64,000 nt of DNA from Streptomyces sp. TG1A-8 (GTDB taxonomy: Bacteria > Actinomycetota > Actinomycetes > Streptomycetales > Streptomycetaceae): the NCBI RefSeq assembly GCF_030499535.1, contig NZ_JASTLB010000001.1, positions 3,348,001 through 3,412,000 on the forward strand. Reading direction: 5' to 3'. A program made the position numbers and the translations under genes. The notes under the pieces were generated by a model. It was not told where the DNA came from, made no database searches, and saw only the letters and a list, made by a program, of their open reading frames with translations. Within the stretch, counting starts at the first letter, position 1. Each line of letters starts with the position of its first letter. Shown one piece after another: positions 28,252-37,115 of the stretch.

Positions 28252-29002
28252 GTGGGTCAGCCGGAGATGCAGCCCGAGGGTCCGCCTCAGGACGGGCGGG
28301 GCGAGGGCGCGGCCGGGCTGCGGCCGGACGACCTGTCCGGGCGGGTGTTCCCGCTCGGGGACTGGGGGGAGCCCGCCGAACGGCTCGACGAGCTGTACCG
28401 GTGGGTCGAACACGGCGCGCTGGGGACGGCGGCCTGGTACCTGGCGGACCGGGTGTGGAAGAGGCGGGGCGCCCGCGCGCTGCGCGCCGGGGCGGCGGCG
28501 GGGGCCGTGGCCGGCGCGACGCTGCCCCTGCTGGACCTGACCGGGGTGGCCGGCGGGGCCGCGCCCTGGGGGTACCTGGCGCTGCTGCTCGCGGGGGCGT
28601 GCGCCGGCGTCGACCGGTTCTTCGGCGTCAGCCTCCGGGTGGATGCGGGACGTGGCCACCGCGCAGGCCGTGCAGCGCCGGCTGCAGTCGCTGCAGTTCG
28701 ACTGGGCCTCGGAGAGCGTCCGGGAGGTGCTGGGGCCGGCCGAGGGCACGGCGGGCGAGGCCGCCGAGCGGTGCCTGGGGATGCTGCGGCGGTTCTCGGA
28801 GGACGTGACGGAGCTGGTGCGCACCGAGACGGCCGACTGGATGGTGGAGTTCCGGACCGGACCGGCCCCGCTGGGCATCCAGGCGGCGGTGTCCTGCGGT
28901 CACCGGCCGGAGGCCGGGGCCCCGGCCGGCAGGTTCCCGCTGCCGCCCGCGAGCGGCGCCCGCCCGAACATGCCCAGGCAGCGGCCGCCGGAGCCCCGGT
29001 GA
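28252..29002 (+). pseudogene. SLATT-type two-TM protein with an apparent frameshift
   Basis: From GTG 28252 (AGGGAG 6 bases upstream) the protein reads RVFPLGDWGEPAERL, WYLADRVWKRRGAR, then two hydrophobic helices and GVDRFFGVS; this is the SLATT (SMODS- and SLOG-associating two-TM) pattern. At about 28634 one extra base appears, and the conserved remainder (MRDVATAQAVQRRLQSLQFD, RFSEDVTELVRTETADWMVE) continues in another frame to the TGA at 29002. Joined, it gives a normal product of about 250 aa. This chromosomal copy beside ybaB-recR seems common in Streptomyces, so the shift may be a recent mutation or a sequence error. Confidence 0.72.
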
Positions 29003-29024
29003 GGGCGCCCGCCCCCGGCACGGC

Positions 29025-31034
29025 TCACCGCTTCGTGTAGGTCAGGCTCTCCCCGCCGCCCGCCTTCGTCCGCCTCAGGCGGCCGTCGGACAGCAGCGCG
29101 ACCTCCGTGGCCTCGCCCGGGGAGCAGGACGACGCCGGCTCGCCGCTGGTCACCGTGGACGGCCCGATCTCCAGCGGGCCGTCGCCGCCCGGCTCCCCGG
29201 CGAGCGGTGCCTCGAAGACGCAGTGGTAGGTGCCGCCCGCGGCGGGGCCGTCCGCGACGAGCGTGAGGACCGTGTCGCCGACCTCACCCTGCCGGATGGT
29301 GAGTTCGCGGGTGGCGGAGCCGTCGGAGTTCTCGATCGTGGTCCGCCAGGTGCCCAGGTAGGCGGCCGGGACCGCGCCGTCGGAGGGAGCGGAGGAGGTC
29401 GGCACCGGGGTCGTCGGGGCGGGCGGGTCGGACGTCGTGGGCGAGGCGCGGGTGACGGTCGGCACCGGGCCGGCCCTGCCGTCGTCCCCGGCGCCGCCGC
29501 GCTGCATCAGCGCGTACACCGAACCGCCGGCGCCCAGCGCCACGACCAGCGCGATCACGACGAGCAGCGCGGTGGAGCGCCCGTTCCCGCGCTCCGGCTC
29601 CTGCCCGGCGGCGACCGGTGGCGGCCCGTACGGCGGGGTGGAGCCGGGGTCGCCGCCGTAGGGGTGGTACGGCTGCTGCGGATACCCGTAGGGACCGGGG
29701 GACGCGGCCGGGGGCGCGGCGGGCAGGGCATGCTGCTGGACGTACTGCTGCGGATGGCCGTACGGGCCGGGGGTGCCGTACGCGGGAGGCGTCGCGGGCC
29801 CGGCGGGCGGGGTCCGCCCGTTGACCACGGCGGGCGGACGGCGGACGGGCTGCCCGTGCTCCGGGGCCCCGCCCGGACCGCCTCCGGGCCACTGGGCCCG
29901 GGCGGGCGGGGGCACGGCGGCGGCCGGCCCGCTGTCCGCACCCCCCGCGCCGCCCGCGTCCACCGCCGGGCCGTTCGCCGGGCCGAAACCGCCCGCACCC
30001 GCCGGCGGCCCGTCCGCCGCAGCGGGGCCGTCCCCGTCCGGTGACGCCGGCCGCGCGGGGCGTGCGGACCGCGCGGTCTCCCCCTGCGGGTCCTCCACCT
30101 CCAGCAGCTGGACGGCGTGCCGCCCCAGCTGGGCCACCAGCGCCGCCGGCAGCCAGGGGTCGCGGGAGCGCCCCCCGGACACGGTGTCCTCCGCGCCCGT
30201 CCGTTCCAGGACCGCGTCCAGCGAGGGCCGCGCGGCGGGGTCCTTCCTCAGGCAGTCCCGGATCAGGTCGGCGATCCCCTCCGGCACCCGCTCCAGGTCC
30301 GGCTCCTCCTGCGCGATGCGGAACATCAGGGCGTGCACCCCGCTGTCGGCGCCGCCGAAGGGCTGCGCCCCGGTCGCCGCGTAGGCCAGCACGGAACCGA
30401 GGCAGAAGACGTCGCAGGCCGGGGTGATCCGGTCCCCCCGCACCTGCTCCGGGGCCATGAACCCGGGCGACCCCACCAGCGAGCCGGTCCGGGTCAGCCC
30501 GTCCCCCGCCGACGTCTCCAGCGCCCGCGCGATCCCGAAGTCGATCACCCGCGGCCCGTCGATGGTCACCAGCACGTTGGACGGCTTGAGGTCCCGGTGC
30601 ACGATGCCCGCCGCGTGGATGTCCTTCAGCGCGTGCGCGAGCCCGGCCGCGAGGATCCACACCGACCGCTCGGGCAGCGCCCCGTGGTCGTGCCCGACGA
30701 CCCGTTCGAGGCTGGGCCCGGCCACGTACCCGGTGGCCACCCACGGCACCGCCGCCTCGGTGTCCGCGTCCAGCACCGGCGCGGTCCAGTACCCGCCGAC
30801 CCGCCGCGCGGCCTCCACCTCCTGCCGGAACCGCGCCCGGAACTCCTCCTGCTCGGCCAGCTCCTCGCGGACCAGTTTCACGGCGACGGTACGGCCCCGG
30901 TCCGACCGGGCCAGGTACACCTGCCCCATCCCGCCCGCGCCCAGCCGCGCCAGCAGCCGGTACCCGCCGATCCTCCCCCAGGGCTGAACGCCCGGGGGGA
31001 CCCCCACCGGATCCCCCGCCCCCGGCTTCTCCAT
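29025..31034 (-). CDS. Membrane Ser/Thr protein kinase (PknB-like)
   Basis: A 669-aa Hanks-type kinase. The glycine loop LGAGGMGQVYLAR (31-43), catalytic Lys53 in VAVKLV, HRDLKPSN (146-153), DFG (165-167) and the APEQ segment are intact, so it should be active. A 200-residue Pro/Gly/Ala-rich juxtamembrane linker leads to one helix (STALLVVIALVVALGAGGSVYAL) and an extracytosolic C-terminal domain (YLGTWRTTIENSDGS, LTIRQGEVGD, CVFEAPLAG) without PASTA repeats; this looks like a ligand-sensing beta domain. ATG 31034 is used. Divergent from an aminotransferase gene. Confidence 0.9.
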   Translation of the reverse strand: MEKPGAGDPVGVPPGVQPWGRIGGYRLLARLGAGGMGQVYLARSDRGRTVAVKLVREELAEQEEFRARFRQEVEAARRVGGYWTAPVLDADTEAAVPWVATGYVAGPSLERVVGHDHGALPERSVWILAAGLAHALKDIHAAGIVHRDLKPSNVLVTIDGPRVIDFGIARALETSAGDGLTRTGSLVGSPGFMAPEQVRGDRITPACDVFCLGSVLAYAATGAQPFGGADSGVHALMFRIAQEEPDLERVPEGIADLIRDCLRKDPAARPSLDAVLERTGAEDTVSGGRSRDPWLPAALVAQLGRHAVQLLEVEDPQGETARSARPARPASPDGDGPAAADGPPAGAGGFGPANGPAVDAGGAGGADSGPAAAVPPPARAQWPGGGPGGAPEHGQPVRRPPAVVNGRTPPAGPATPPAYGTPGPYGHPQQYVQQHALPAAPPAASPGPYGYPQQPYHPYGGDPGSTPPYGPPPVAAGQEPERGNGRSTALLVVIALVVALGAGGSVYALMQRGGAGDDGRAGPVPTVTRASPTTSDPPAPTTPVPTSSAPSDGAVPAAYLGTWRTTIENSDGSATRELTIRQGEVGDTVLTLVADGPAAGGTYHCVFEAPLAGEPGGDGPLEIGPSTVTSGEPASSCSPGEATEVALLSDGRLRRTKAGGGESLTYTKR

Positions 31035-31362
31035 GAACCGCCCCGCCTTCCCCAGCGCGCGCCCCCGGTACCCGCACCCCGTGCGCGCATCCCGCTCGCG
31101 CGGCCCCTGCACCTGCGACGCACCGAGGATAGTGCGGGCGCGCCGGGGGCCGCCCGGGCCGGCGTCTACGGTTCCGTAACAGCTCGTCCCGCCCGTCACG
31201 GCCGGTCCGGGGCCACCGCCGGCCGCACCGGCGGCCGGTGCGGCCGGACGCCGGGCGGCCCCGGCACCGCCGGCGGGGTCGACACCCTGTCGCGGAACCG
31301 CCCCGTCCACGGAACAGGACGCCGGTACCCCCTCCGCGTCCCGGACCTCTACCCTCGCGGGC
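31035..31362. other. Divergent promoter region of the kinase and the aminotransferase
   Basis: These 328 bp contain no credible gene. Very GC-rich sequence around 31195-31290 has no clear operator. Confidence 0.5.
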
Positions 31363-32721
31363 ATGACCCCTCAGCCCCATCCCGAAGCCGGCGCCGCGGT
31401 GAAGGCCGCGGACCGCGCGCACGTCTTCCACTCCTGGTCCGCGCAGGACCTCATCGACCCGCTCGCCGTCGCCGGCGCCGAGGGGTCCTACTTCTGGGAC
31501 TACGACGGGAAGCGGTACCTGGACTTCACCAGCGGGCTCGTCTTCACCAACATCGGCTACCAGCACCCCGAGGTCGTCGCCGCGATCCAGGAGCAGGCCG
31601 CGCGCCTGACGACGTTCGCGCCCGCGTTCGCCGTGGAGGCGCGCTCGGAGGCGGCCCGGCTGATCGCCGAGCGGACGCCCGGCGACCTGGACAAGATCTT
31701 CTTCACCAACGGCGGCGCCGACGCCGTCGAGCACGCGGTGCGCATGGCCCGGCTGCACACGGGCCGCCCGAAGGTGCTCTCGGCCTACCGCTCGTACCAC
31801 GGCGGCACCCAGCAGGCGGTGAACCTCACCGGCGACCCGCGCCGCTGGGCCTCCGACAGCGGCGCCGCCGGGGTCGTCCACTTCTGGGCGCCGTTCCTCT
31901 ACCGCTCCCGCTTCTACGCCGGGACCGAGGAGCAGGAGTGCGCGCGGGCGCTGGAGCACCTGGAGACGACGCTCGCCTTCGAGGGCCCGGGGACGGTCGC
32001 CGCGATCGTCCTGGAGACCATCCCCGGCACCGCCGGCATCATGGTGCCGCCGCCGGGCTACCTGGCCGGCGTCCGGGAGATCTGCGACGAGCACGGGATC
32101 GTCTTCGTCCTGGACGAGGTCATGGCCGGGTTCGGGCGGACCGGTGAGTGGTTCGCCGCCGACCTCTTCGGCGTCGTGCCCGACCTGATGACCTTCGCCA
32201 AGGGCGTGAACTCGGGATACGTGCCGCTCGGCGGTGTCGCCATCTCGCAGCGGATCGCGGAGACCTTCGGCAAGCGGCCGTACCCGGGCGGGCTCACCTA
32301 CTCCGGGCACCCGCTGGCCTGCGCCGCCGCCGTCGCCACGATCGGGGTGATGGCGCGGGAGGGCGTCGTGGAGAACGCCAGGCGGCTCGGCGAGTCGGTC
32401 CTCGCCCCCGGGCTCGCGAAGCTGGCCGAGCGGCACCCGAGCGTGGGCGAGGTGCGCGGCACCGGCATGTTCTGGGCGCTGGAACTGGTGCGCGACCGGG
32501 AGACGCGCGAGCCGCTGGTGCCGTACAACGCGGCCGGCGAGGCGAACGCCCCCATGGCCGCGTTCGCCGCCGCCGCCAAGCGGCACGGGCTGTGGCCCTT
32601 CGTGAACATGAACCGCACCCACGTGGTGCCGCCGTGCACGGTCACCGAGGAGGAGCTGGAGGAGGGCCTGGCCGCGCTGGACGCCGCGCTGACCGTGGCC
32701 GACGAGCACACGGTGCGGTGA
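31363..32721 (+). CDS. Class III PLP-dependent aminotransferase
   Basis: A 452-aa class III aminotransferase (omega-amino-acid or taurine-pyruvate type). The PLP lysine is in MTFAKGVNSGYVPLGG; the aspartate that binds the pyridine nitrogen is in FVLDEVMAGFGRTGEWF; the phosphate-contact NGGADAVEHAVRMAR and SYHGGTQQAVNLTGD are normal. The N-terminal HVFHSWSAQ with YFWDYDGKRYLDFTSG is family standard. The substrate cannot be told from sequence. A GntR/FCD regulator follows 142 bp downstream on the same strand, suggesting catabolic use of an amine. Confidence 0.88.
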   Translation: MTPQPHPEAGAAVKAADRAHVFHSWSAQDLIDPLAVAGAEGSYFWDYDGKRYLDFTSGLVFTNIGYQHPEVVAAIQEQAARLTTFAPAFAVEARSEAARLIAERTPGDLDKIFFTNGGADAVEHAVRMARLHTGRPKVLSAYRSYHGGTQQAVNLTGDPRRWASDSGAAGVVHFWAPFLYRSRFYAGTEEQECARALEHLETTLAFEGPGTVAAIVLETIPGTAGIMVPPPGYLAGVREICDEHGIVFVLDEVMAGFGRTGEWFAADLFGVVPDLMTFAKGVNSGYVPLGGVAISQRIAETFGKRPYPGGLTYSGHPLACAAAVATIGVMAREGVVENARRLGESVLAPGLAKLAERHPSVGEVRGTGMFWALELVRDRETREPLVPYNAAGEANAPMAAFAAAAKRHGLWPFVNMNRTHVVPPCTVTEEELEEGLAALDAALTVADEHTVR

Positions 32722-32863
32722 GCGCCCCGGCCGCGGACGGCCACGGCGGGTGGTCCGGCCGCTCCTGCCCGGGCGGGGCGTGAACGATTAAGGTGACGTG
32801 CTCGTAGGAGACAGGCGAGTGCGTACGAGTACGTCACCCGAACGCGTGAGGAGAGCCTCGACG

Positions 32864-33565
32864 ATGCCCGGCACCGGCGCCGTGACGCGCAGCACCCTGC
32901 GCCAGCAGATCGCGGACGCGCTGCGCGACGAGGCCCTGGCGGGGCGGCTGCGGCCGGGCAGCGCGTTCACCGTCAAGGAGATCGCCGAGCAGTACGGCGT
33001 CTCGGCGACCCCGGTCCGCGAAGCGCTGGTCGACCTGTCCGCGCAGGGCGTCCTGGAGGCCGACCAGCACCGCGGATTCCGCGTCCCGGAGTGCACCCCC
33101 GCCGACTACCGGGGCATGATCGAGGCCCGCAGCCTGGTCACCGACGGCATGTTCCGGGCGCTCGCCGCGGGCCACCCGGCCCTCTCCGGCACCGACGGCG
33201 CGCGGACGGCGGCGGCCCTCGCCGTGGTGCGCCGGCGCGGCGAGGAGGCGCAGCGGGCCGCGGCGGCCGGCGACCTGACCGTGCTCATCGGCTACGACCT
33301 GCGGTTCTGGCACGAGCTGAGCGGCCTGTTCGGCAACCCCTACCTCGCCGACTTCCTGCACCGGCTGCGGGTGCGGTCCTGGGTGTGCGCGGTGCAGCAC
33401 CTGCGCCGCCTGCCCGACGTGCGCGGCCGGCTGTGGGCCGGGCACACCGAGCTGGTCGACGCGCTCGCCCGCCGCGAGGAGGAGACCGCCCGCGCGATCG
33501 TCGCCGAGGCCAACGCGCACTCCCTGGCCCTGGTGGAGCAGTTGGCGCAGGCCGGCCGGACGTGA
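32864..33565 (+). CDS. GntR family regulator (FCD type)
   Basis: A 233-aa regulator. The N-terminal winged helix is LRQQIADALRDEALAGRLRPG, FTVKEIAEQYGVSATPVREALVDLSAQG, and FRVPE; the C-terminal FCD helical domain carries metal/ligand residues (DLRFWHELSGL, RRLPDVRGRLWAGHTELVDAL). ATG 32864 has GAGGAG 9 bases upstream. Its position after the class III aminotransferase suggests it controls that gene in response to a small carboxylate, but this is inference. Confidence 0.85.
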   Translation: MPGTGAVTRSTLRQQIADALRDEALAGRLRPGSAFTVKEIAEQYGVSATPVREALVDLSAQGVLEADQHRGFRVPECTPADYRGMIEARSLVTDGMFRALAAGHPALSGTDGARTAAALAVVRRRGEEAQRAAAAGDLTVLIGYDLRFWHELSGLFGNPYLADFLHRLRVRSWVCAVQHLRRLPDVRGRLWAGHTELVDALARREEETARAIVAEANAHSLALVEQLAQAGRT

Positions 33566-33680
33566 GGGGCGGCGGACCGCACGTCCGCGTCGTCCGCACG
33601 TCCCGCACGGGGGGAGCCGACCCCGCGCCGCACCGCTACCCTTCCCTTTCCTGACCGCCCCGCTGTGTGAGGAGCCCTCT

Positions 33681-34331
33681 TTGGCCTGTGACCTGTGGCT
33701 GGTACCGCTCGTCGACGTGTTGTGCCACACGCCGGACAACCCGTTCGCCGAGGAACTCGCGCACTACAACAACGCGCTGGCCTCGGCCGGACTCCCGCCG
33801 GTGCCGGTGTACCAGTACATGCCGGGCCTGTCCGGGGAGGTCGCGCCGGTCGCCGGATTCGACTACGACGCGCTGCACTTCCTGCGCCGGGTCTACCTGC
33901 TCCAGGTGTGCGGGCTGCCGGTGACCCCGGTGGACGACCTGGGCGGCGACTACGAGCAGTTGCTGGAGATGTTCGAGTCGACCGCCCAGCAGTCCCACCT
34001 GGTCTGGCACTACGACCACGCGGGCGCGTACGTGCCCGTGGACTTCCCGCACCCGCTGTCGAACGACGAACTGCTCGCGGGCGGCGGCCCCCTGGGCTCC
34101 GCCCAGGCCCTGCTGCGGGAACTGGAGTACGTAGCGCCGTCGATCGGCATCGATCCGGCCAACCCGCCCGCGGCGCCACAGCCGCCCGCCGGCCCCACCG
34201 AGCTGGAGGAGCCGGCCGTCCCGGCGCCGTACGACCCCAGCCCCTTCGCCCGCGAACGGCACGTGTGGCTGGGCCTGCACGCGGCGGCGACGCGGTCCCT
34301 GGCGCAGGGGTCGATGATCGTGTTCAGCTGA
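33681..34331 (+). CDS. Conserved hypothetical protein
   Basis: A 216-aa protein starting at TTG 33681 with AGGAG 6 bases upstream. It is rich in aromatic residues (DYDALHFLRRVYLLQVCGLP, LVWHYDHAGAYVPVDFPHPL) and ends with HVWLGLHAAATRSLAQGSM. No transmembrane helix or catalytic motif is recognised; I believe it is a Streptomyces core protein of unknown role. It is 115 bp after the GntR gene. Confidence 0.75.
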   Translation: MACDLWLVPLVDVLCHTPDNPFAEELAHYNNALASAGLPPVPVYQYMPGLSGEVAPVAGFDYDALHFLRRVYLLQVCGLPVTPVDDLGGDYEQLLEMFESTAQQSHLVWHYDHAGAYVPVDFPHPLSNDELLAGGGPLGSAQALLRELEYVAPSIGIDPANPPAAPQPPAGPTELEEPAVPAPYDPSPFARERHVWLGLHAAATRSLAQGSMIVFS

Positions 34332-34355
34332 GCACCGGCGGGGCTCCGGCCGCCG

Positions 34356-34568
34356 TCAGGGCCGGCCGGTCATCGAGATGCCCGGCGGCCACAGCACCCC
34401 GCCGCCCAGCAGCAGCGCGGGCCCCAGGTGGACCGGGCACACCCGCAGCGGCGGCCTGCCGTGCCGGGCGGCCTCGAAGACCGCGGGGGCGCCGCAGCCG
34501 CTCCCGCCGGACCGGCCGCCCTCACCGCCGTACGGGCCCCGGCACCGTACGTCCCGGTGCGCGCTCAT
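34356..34568 (-). CDS. Small Cys/Gly-rich hypothetical protein
   Basis: A 70-aa product from ATG 34568 with three cysteines (DVRCRG, GSGCGAP, RVCPVHLGP) and a hydrophobic C-terminal half. There is no recognised domain. Its placement between convergent genes and normal codon bias make it plausible but unproven. Confidence 0.45.
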   Translation of the reverse strand: MSAHRDVRCRGPYGGEGGRSGGSGCGAPAVFEAARHGRPPLRVCPVHLGPALLLGGGVLWPPGISMTGRP

Positions 34569-34640
34569 GCCTCCAGTGCACCGCGCACGGCGCCGGACCG
34601 CCCGAGGATCACGTCCGGGGGCGGACCGGCGGGCGGCCGG

Positions 34641-34736
34641 CGCGCCGGCCGGGACCGGCTCGGGCGCGCCGGCCGGGACCGGCTCGGGCGCGCCGGCCGG
34701 GACCGGCTCGGGCACGCCGGCCGGGACCGGCTCAGA
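34641..34736 (+). repeat. Four 24-bp tandem repeats at the 3' end of purA
   Basis: The unit CGCGCCGGCCGGGACCGGCT plus CGGG repeats four times (third-to-fourth unit with one base changed) and runs into the purA stop codon at 34732. Each unit is self-complementary enough to fold, so the array could form a series of hairpins that end the purA transcript. Exact recent tandem duplication is evident from near identity. Confidence 0.85.
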
Positions 34737-36015
34737 GGAACGAGTTGACCTCGATCGTCTCGTCCCGGCCCGGGCCCACGCCGATCGCGGAGATCGGGGC
34801 GCCGGACATCTCCTCCAGCGCCTTGACGTAGTTCTGGGCGTTCTTCGGCAGGTCGGAGAAGGACTTCGCCTTGGTGATGTCCTCCGACCAGCCGGGCAGC
34901 GTCTCGTAGACCGGCTTGGCGTGGTGGAAGTCCGACTGCGAGTACGGCAGTTCCTCGACGCGCCTGCCGTCGATCTCGTACGCCACGCAGACCGGGATTC
35001 GCTCCCAGCCGGTGAGGACGTCCAGCTTGGTGAGGAAGAAGTCGGTCAGGCCGTTCACGCGGGTCGCGTAGCGGGCGATGACCGCGTCGAACCAGCCGCA
35101 GCGGCGGTCGCGGCCGGTGGTGACGCCCCGCTCGCCGCCGATGCGGCGCAGCGCCTCGCCGTCCTCGTCGAACAGCTCGGTCGGGAACGGTCCGGCGCCC
35201 ACCCGGGTCGTGTACGCCTTGAGGATGCCGATGACCCGGCTGATCCTCGTCGGGCCCACGCCGGCGCCGGTGCAGGCGCCGCCCGCGGTCGGGTTGGAGG
35301 AGGTGACGAAGGGGTACGTGCCGTGGTCGATGTCCAGCAGCGTGCCCTGGCCGCCCTCGAAGAGGACGACCTTGTCGTCCTCCAGCGCCTGGTTGAGGAC
35401 CAGCACGGTGTCCGCGACGTACGGCTCGATCTGCTCGGCGTAGCCCAGCAGTTCCTCGACCACCTGGTGCACGGCGATCGCGCGCCGGTTGTACAGCTTG
35501 GTCAGGATCTGGTTCTTGACGTCGAGGGCCGCCTCCACCTTCTGGGTGAGGATCGACTCGTCGTACAGGTCCTGGACGCGGATGCCCACGCGGTTGATCT
35601 TGTCGGCGTAGGTCGGGCCGATGCCGCGGCCGGTGGTGCCGATCTTGCGCTTGCCCAGGAAGCGCTCCGTCACCTTGTCGACGGTGACGTTGTAGGGCGT
35701 GATCACGTGCGCGTTCCCGCTGATCAGGAGCTTGGACGTGTCGACGCCGCGCTCGTTCAGACCGCTCAGCTCGGAGAGCAGGACCGATGGGTCGACCACG
35801 ACGCCGTTGCCGATGACCGGCGTACAGCCGGGGGAGAGGATTCCGGAAGGGAGGAGGTGGAGCGCGTACTTCTGGTCGCCGACGACGACCGTGTGGCCGG
35901 CGTTGTTGCCGCCCTGGTAGCGCACTACATAGTCCACCGAGCCACCGAGCAGGTCGGTCGCCTTCCCCTTGCCTTCGTCACCCCACTGAGCACCGAGCAG
36001 CACAAGTGCGGGCAC
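34732..36015 (-). CDS. purA: Adenylosuccinate synthetase
   Basis: A 427-aa PurA that joins IMP and aspartate using GTP in AMP synthesis. The P-loop QWGDEGKGK holds catalytic Asp13, and His41 lies in NNAGHTVV, both at the canonical positions. Other signatures are [17 protein letters not shown], the IMP-binding [17 protein letters not shown] and [12 protein letters not shown]. Length is normal. The start GTG 36015 gives the [15 protein letters not shown] consensus. An inverted repeat lies 128 bp upstream in the divergent promoter region. Confidence 0.97.
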   Translation of the reverse strand: MPALVLLGAQWGDEGKGKATDLLGGSVDYVVRYQGGNNAGHTVVVGDQKYALHLLPSGILSPGCTPVIGNGVVVDPSVLLSELSGLNERGVDTSKLLISGNAHVITPYNVTVDKVTERFLGKRKIGTTGRGIGPTYADKINRVGIRVQDLYDESILTQKVEAALDVKNQILTKLYNRRAIAVHQVVEELLGYAEQIEPYVADTVLVLNQALEDDKVVLFEGGQGTLLDIDHGTYPFVTSSNPTAGGACTGAGVGPTRISRVIGILKAYTTRVGAGPFPTELFDEDGEALRRIGGERGVTTGRDRRCGWFDAVIARYATRVNGLTDFFLTKLDVLTGWERIPVCVAYEIDGRRVEELPYSQSDFHHAKPVYETLPGWSEDITKAKSFSDLPKNAQNYVKALEEMSGAPISAIGVGPGRDETIEVNSFL

Positions 36016-36142
36016 GCGCGTACACCCCTTCCGGGCGGGGCATGTCCAAGGCCAGGGGTGCGGGCGTAAGGTTCACCGCCGCGCGCCACCGCGACCGTCG
36101 TTGGCCGCACAACCGTCGGACCGGATGCCCCGGAATAGACGA

Positions 36143-36170
36143 AGCCCCTGGCGCAACAGCGCAAGGGGCT
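36143..36170. promoter_or_regulatory. 12-bp hairpin in the purA divergent promoter region
   Basis: AGCCCCTGGCGC, loop AACA, then GCGCAAGGGGCT form a stem with one G/A mismatch. It lies 128 bp upstream of purA and 43 bp before the divergent lipid-kinase-like gene, so it cannot be an ordinary end-of-gene terminator for either. It could be a leader attenuator or an operator; no known motif was matched. Confidence 0.6.
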
Positions 36171-36212
36171 CTTGCACAAAGATGCTACCCGAGGAAGCGA
36201 GGCAGGACCGAG

Positions 36213-37097
36213 GTGGCGACCTTCGCGACGTCCGATCAGCTGCTGGTGATCATCGATCCGGCGGCCCGGCAGACGGACGGGGAGTCCGTACGGATCGCGA
36301 AGGACGTGCTCACCGCGGGCGCGGCCGCGAAAGTGTGCCTGCCGGACGGCCCGGAGGAGTTCGCCCGGGTGCTCGGCAGGCGCGGCTCCCGGCGCCCGGT
36401 GGTGATCGGCGACGACCGGGCACTGGTCCGCGCGGTGACCGTGCTGCACCGCCAACGGGAGCTGGCCGGCTGCGCCCTGTCGGTGGTGCCGGTCGGGGAC
36501 GCGCGCCTGGCCCGGTCGCTCGGTGTGCCCGCCGGGGCGGTGGCCGCCGCGCGGGCCGTGCTGGACGGGACCGTGCGCCGCCTGGACCTGCTGGTCGACG
36601 ACAGCGACGGCGTGGTGCTGGGCACGCTGGGCATCCCGCCGGAGCCCGTGCGGGAGGCGGCGGAGCCGTTCGCCGGCGCCCCCGGGGGGCCGTGGCTGCG
36701 CACGACGTACCGTTCCCTGGTCCGCACCCTGGCCACCCGCCCCGTCCGGCTGCCCGCGATACCGGCCGCCGGGCCCACCCGGCTCCGGGTCGAGGTCGAC
36801 GGCGCCACGGTCGTGGACCTCGACCAGCCCGTGCGGGCGGTCTCGGTGGTGCCGGGCGCGTCCGGCGTGGCACGGGTGGAGGTGCGGCCCCTGCCGGTGG
36901 GCGCGGAGGCGACCTTGCTGCGGGTCTCGGGACGGGCGGTGACGGTGGTCGGCACGGACTTCCGGTACCGCGCCGACGCGCTGGTGTCGGGCCCGGTGCG
37001 GCGGCGGACGTGGCAGGTGGCCGAGGGGGCCTGGGGGCTCACGCTGCCCCCGGCCCAGACCCGGACCCGGACCCAGACCCCGGCCCCGGCGCCGTGA
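36213..37097 (+). CDS. Diacylglycerol kinase catalytic-domain-like protein
   Basis: A 294-aa protein that resembles the DAGK/sphingosine kinase fold. It opens LLVIIDPAARQTDGESVRIAKDVL, with an ID-P-A-A in place of the family N-P-x-S/A. A VVPVGDARLARSLGVP segment and a C-terminal beta-rich half (VVPGASGVARVEVRPLPVG) follow. The GGDGT nucleotide motif of true DAG kinases is not seen (GDDRAL occurs instead), so catalysis is doubtful. GTG 36213 follows AGGACCGAG. The C-terminus ends in an RTRTQT repeat. Confidence 0.65.
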   Translation: MATFATSDQLLVIIDPAARQTDGESVRIAKDVLTAGAAAKVCLPDGPEEFARVLGRRGSRRPVVIGDDRALVRAVTVLHRQRELAGCALSVVPVGDARLARSLGVPAGAVAAARAVLDGTVRRLDLLVDDSDGVVLGTLGIPPEPVREAAEPFAGAPGGPWLRTTYRSLVRTLATRPVRLPAIPAAGPTRLRVEVDGATVVDLDQPVRAVSVVPGASGVARVEVRPLPVGAEATLLRVSGRAVTVVGTDFRYRADALVSGPVRRRTWQVAEGAWGLTLPPAQTRTRTQTPAPAP

Positions 37098-37115
37098 GGG
37101 GGCTTGCGCGAGCGC

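Noticed and set aside
29284..32709. An 1141-residue minus-strand open frame
   Set aside because: It spans the kinase in a wrong frame and the whole class III aminotransferase on the opposite strand; no motif supports it.
34641..34736. Possible CRISPR array
   Set aside because: Units are directly adjacent without spacers, and no cas genes are near.
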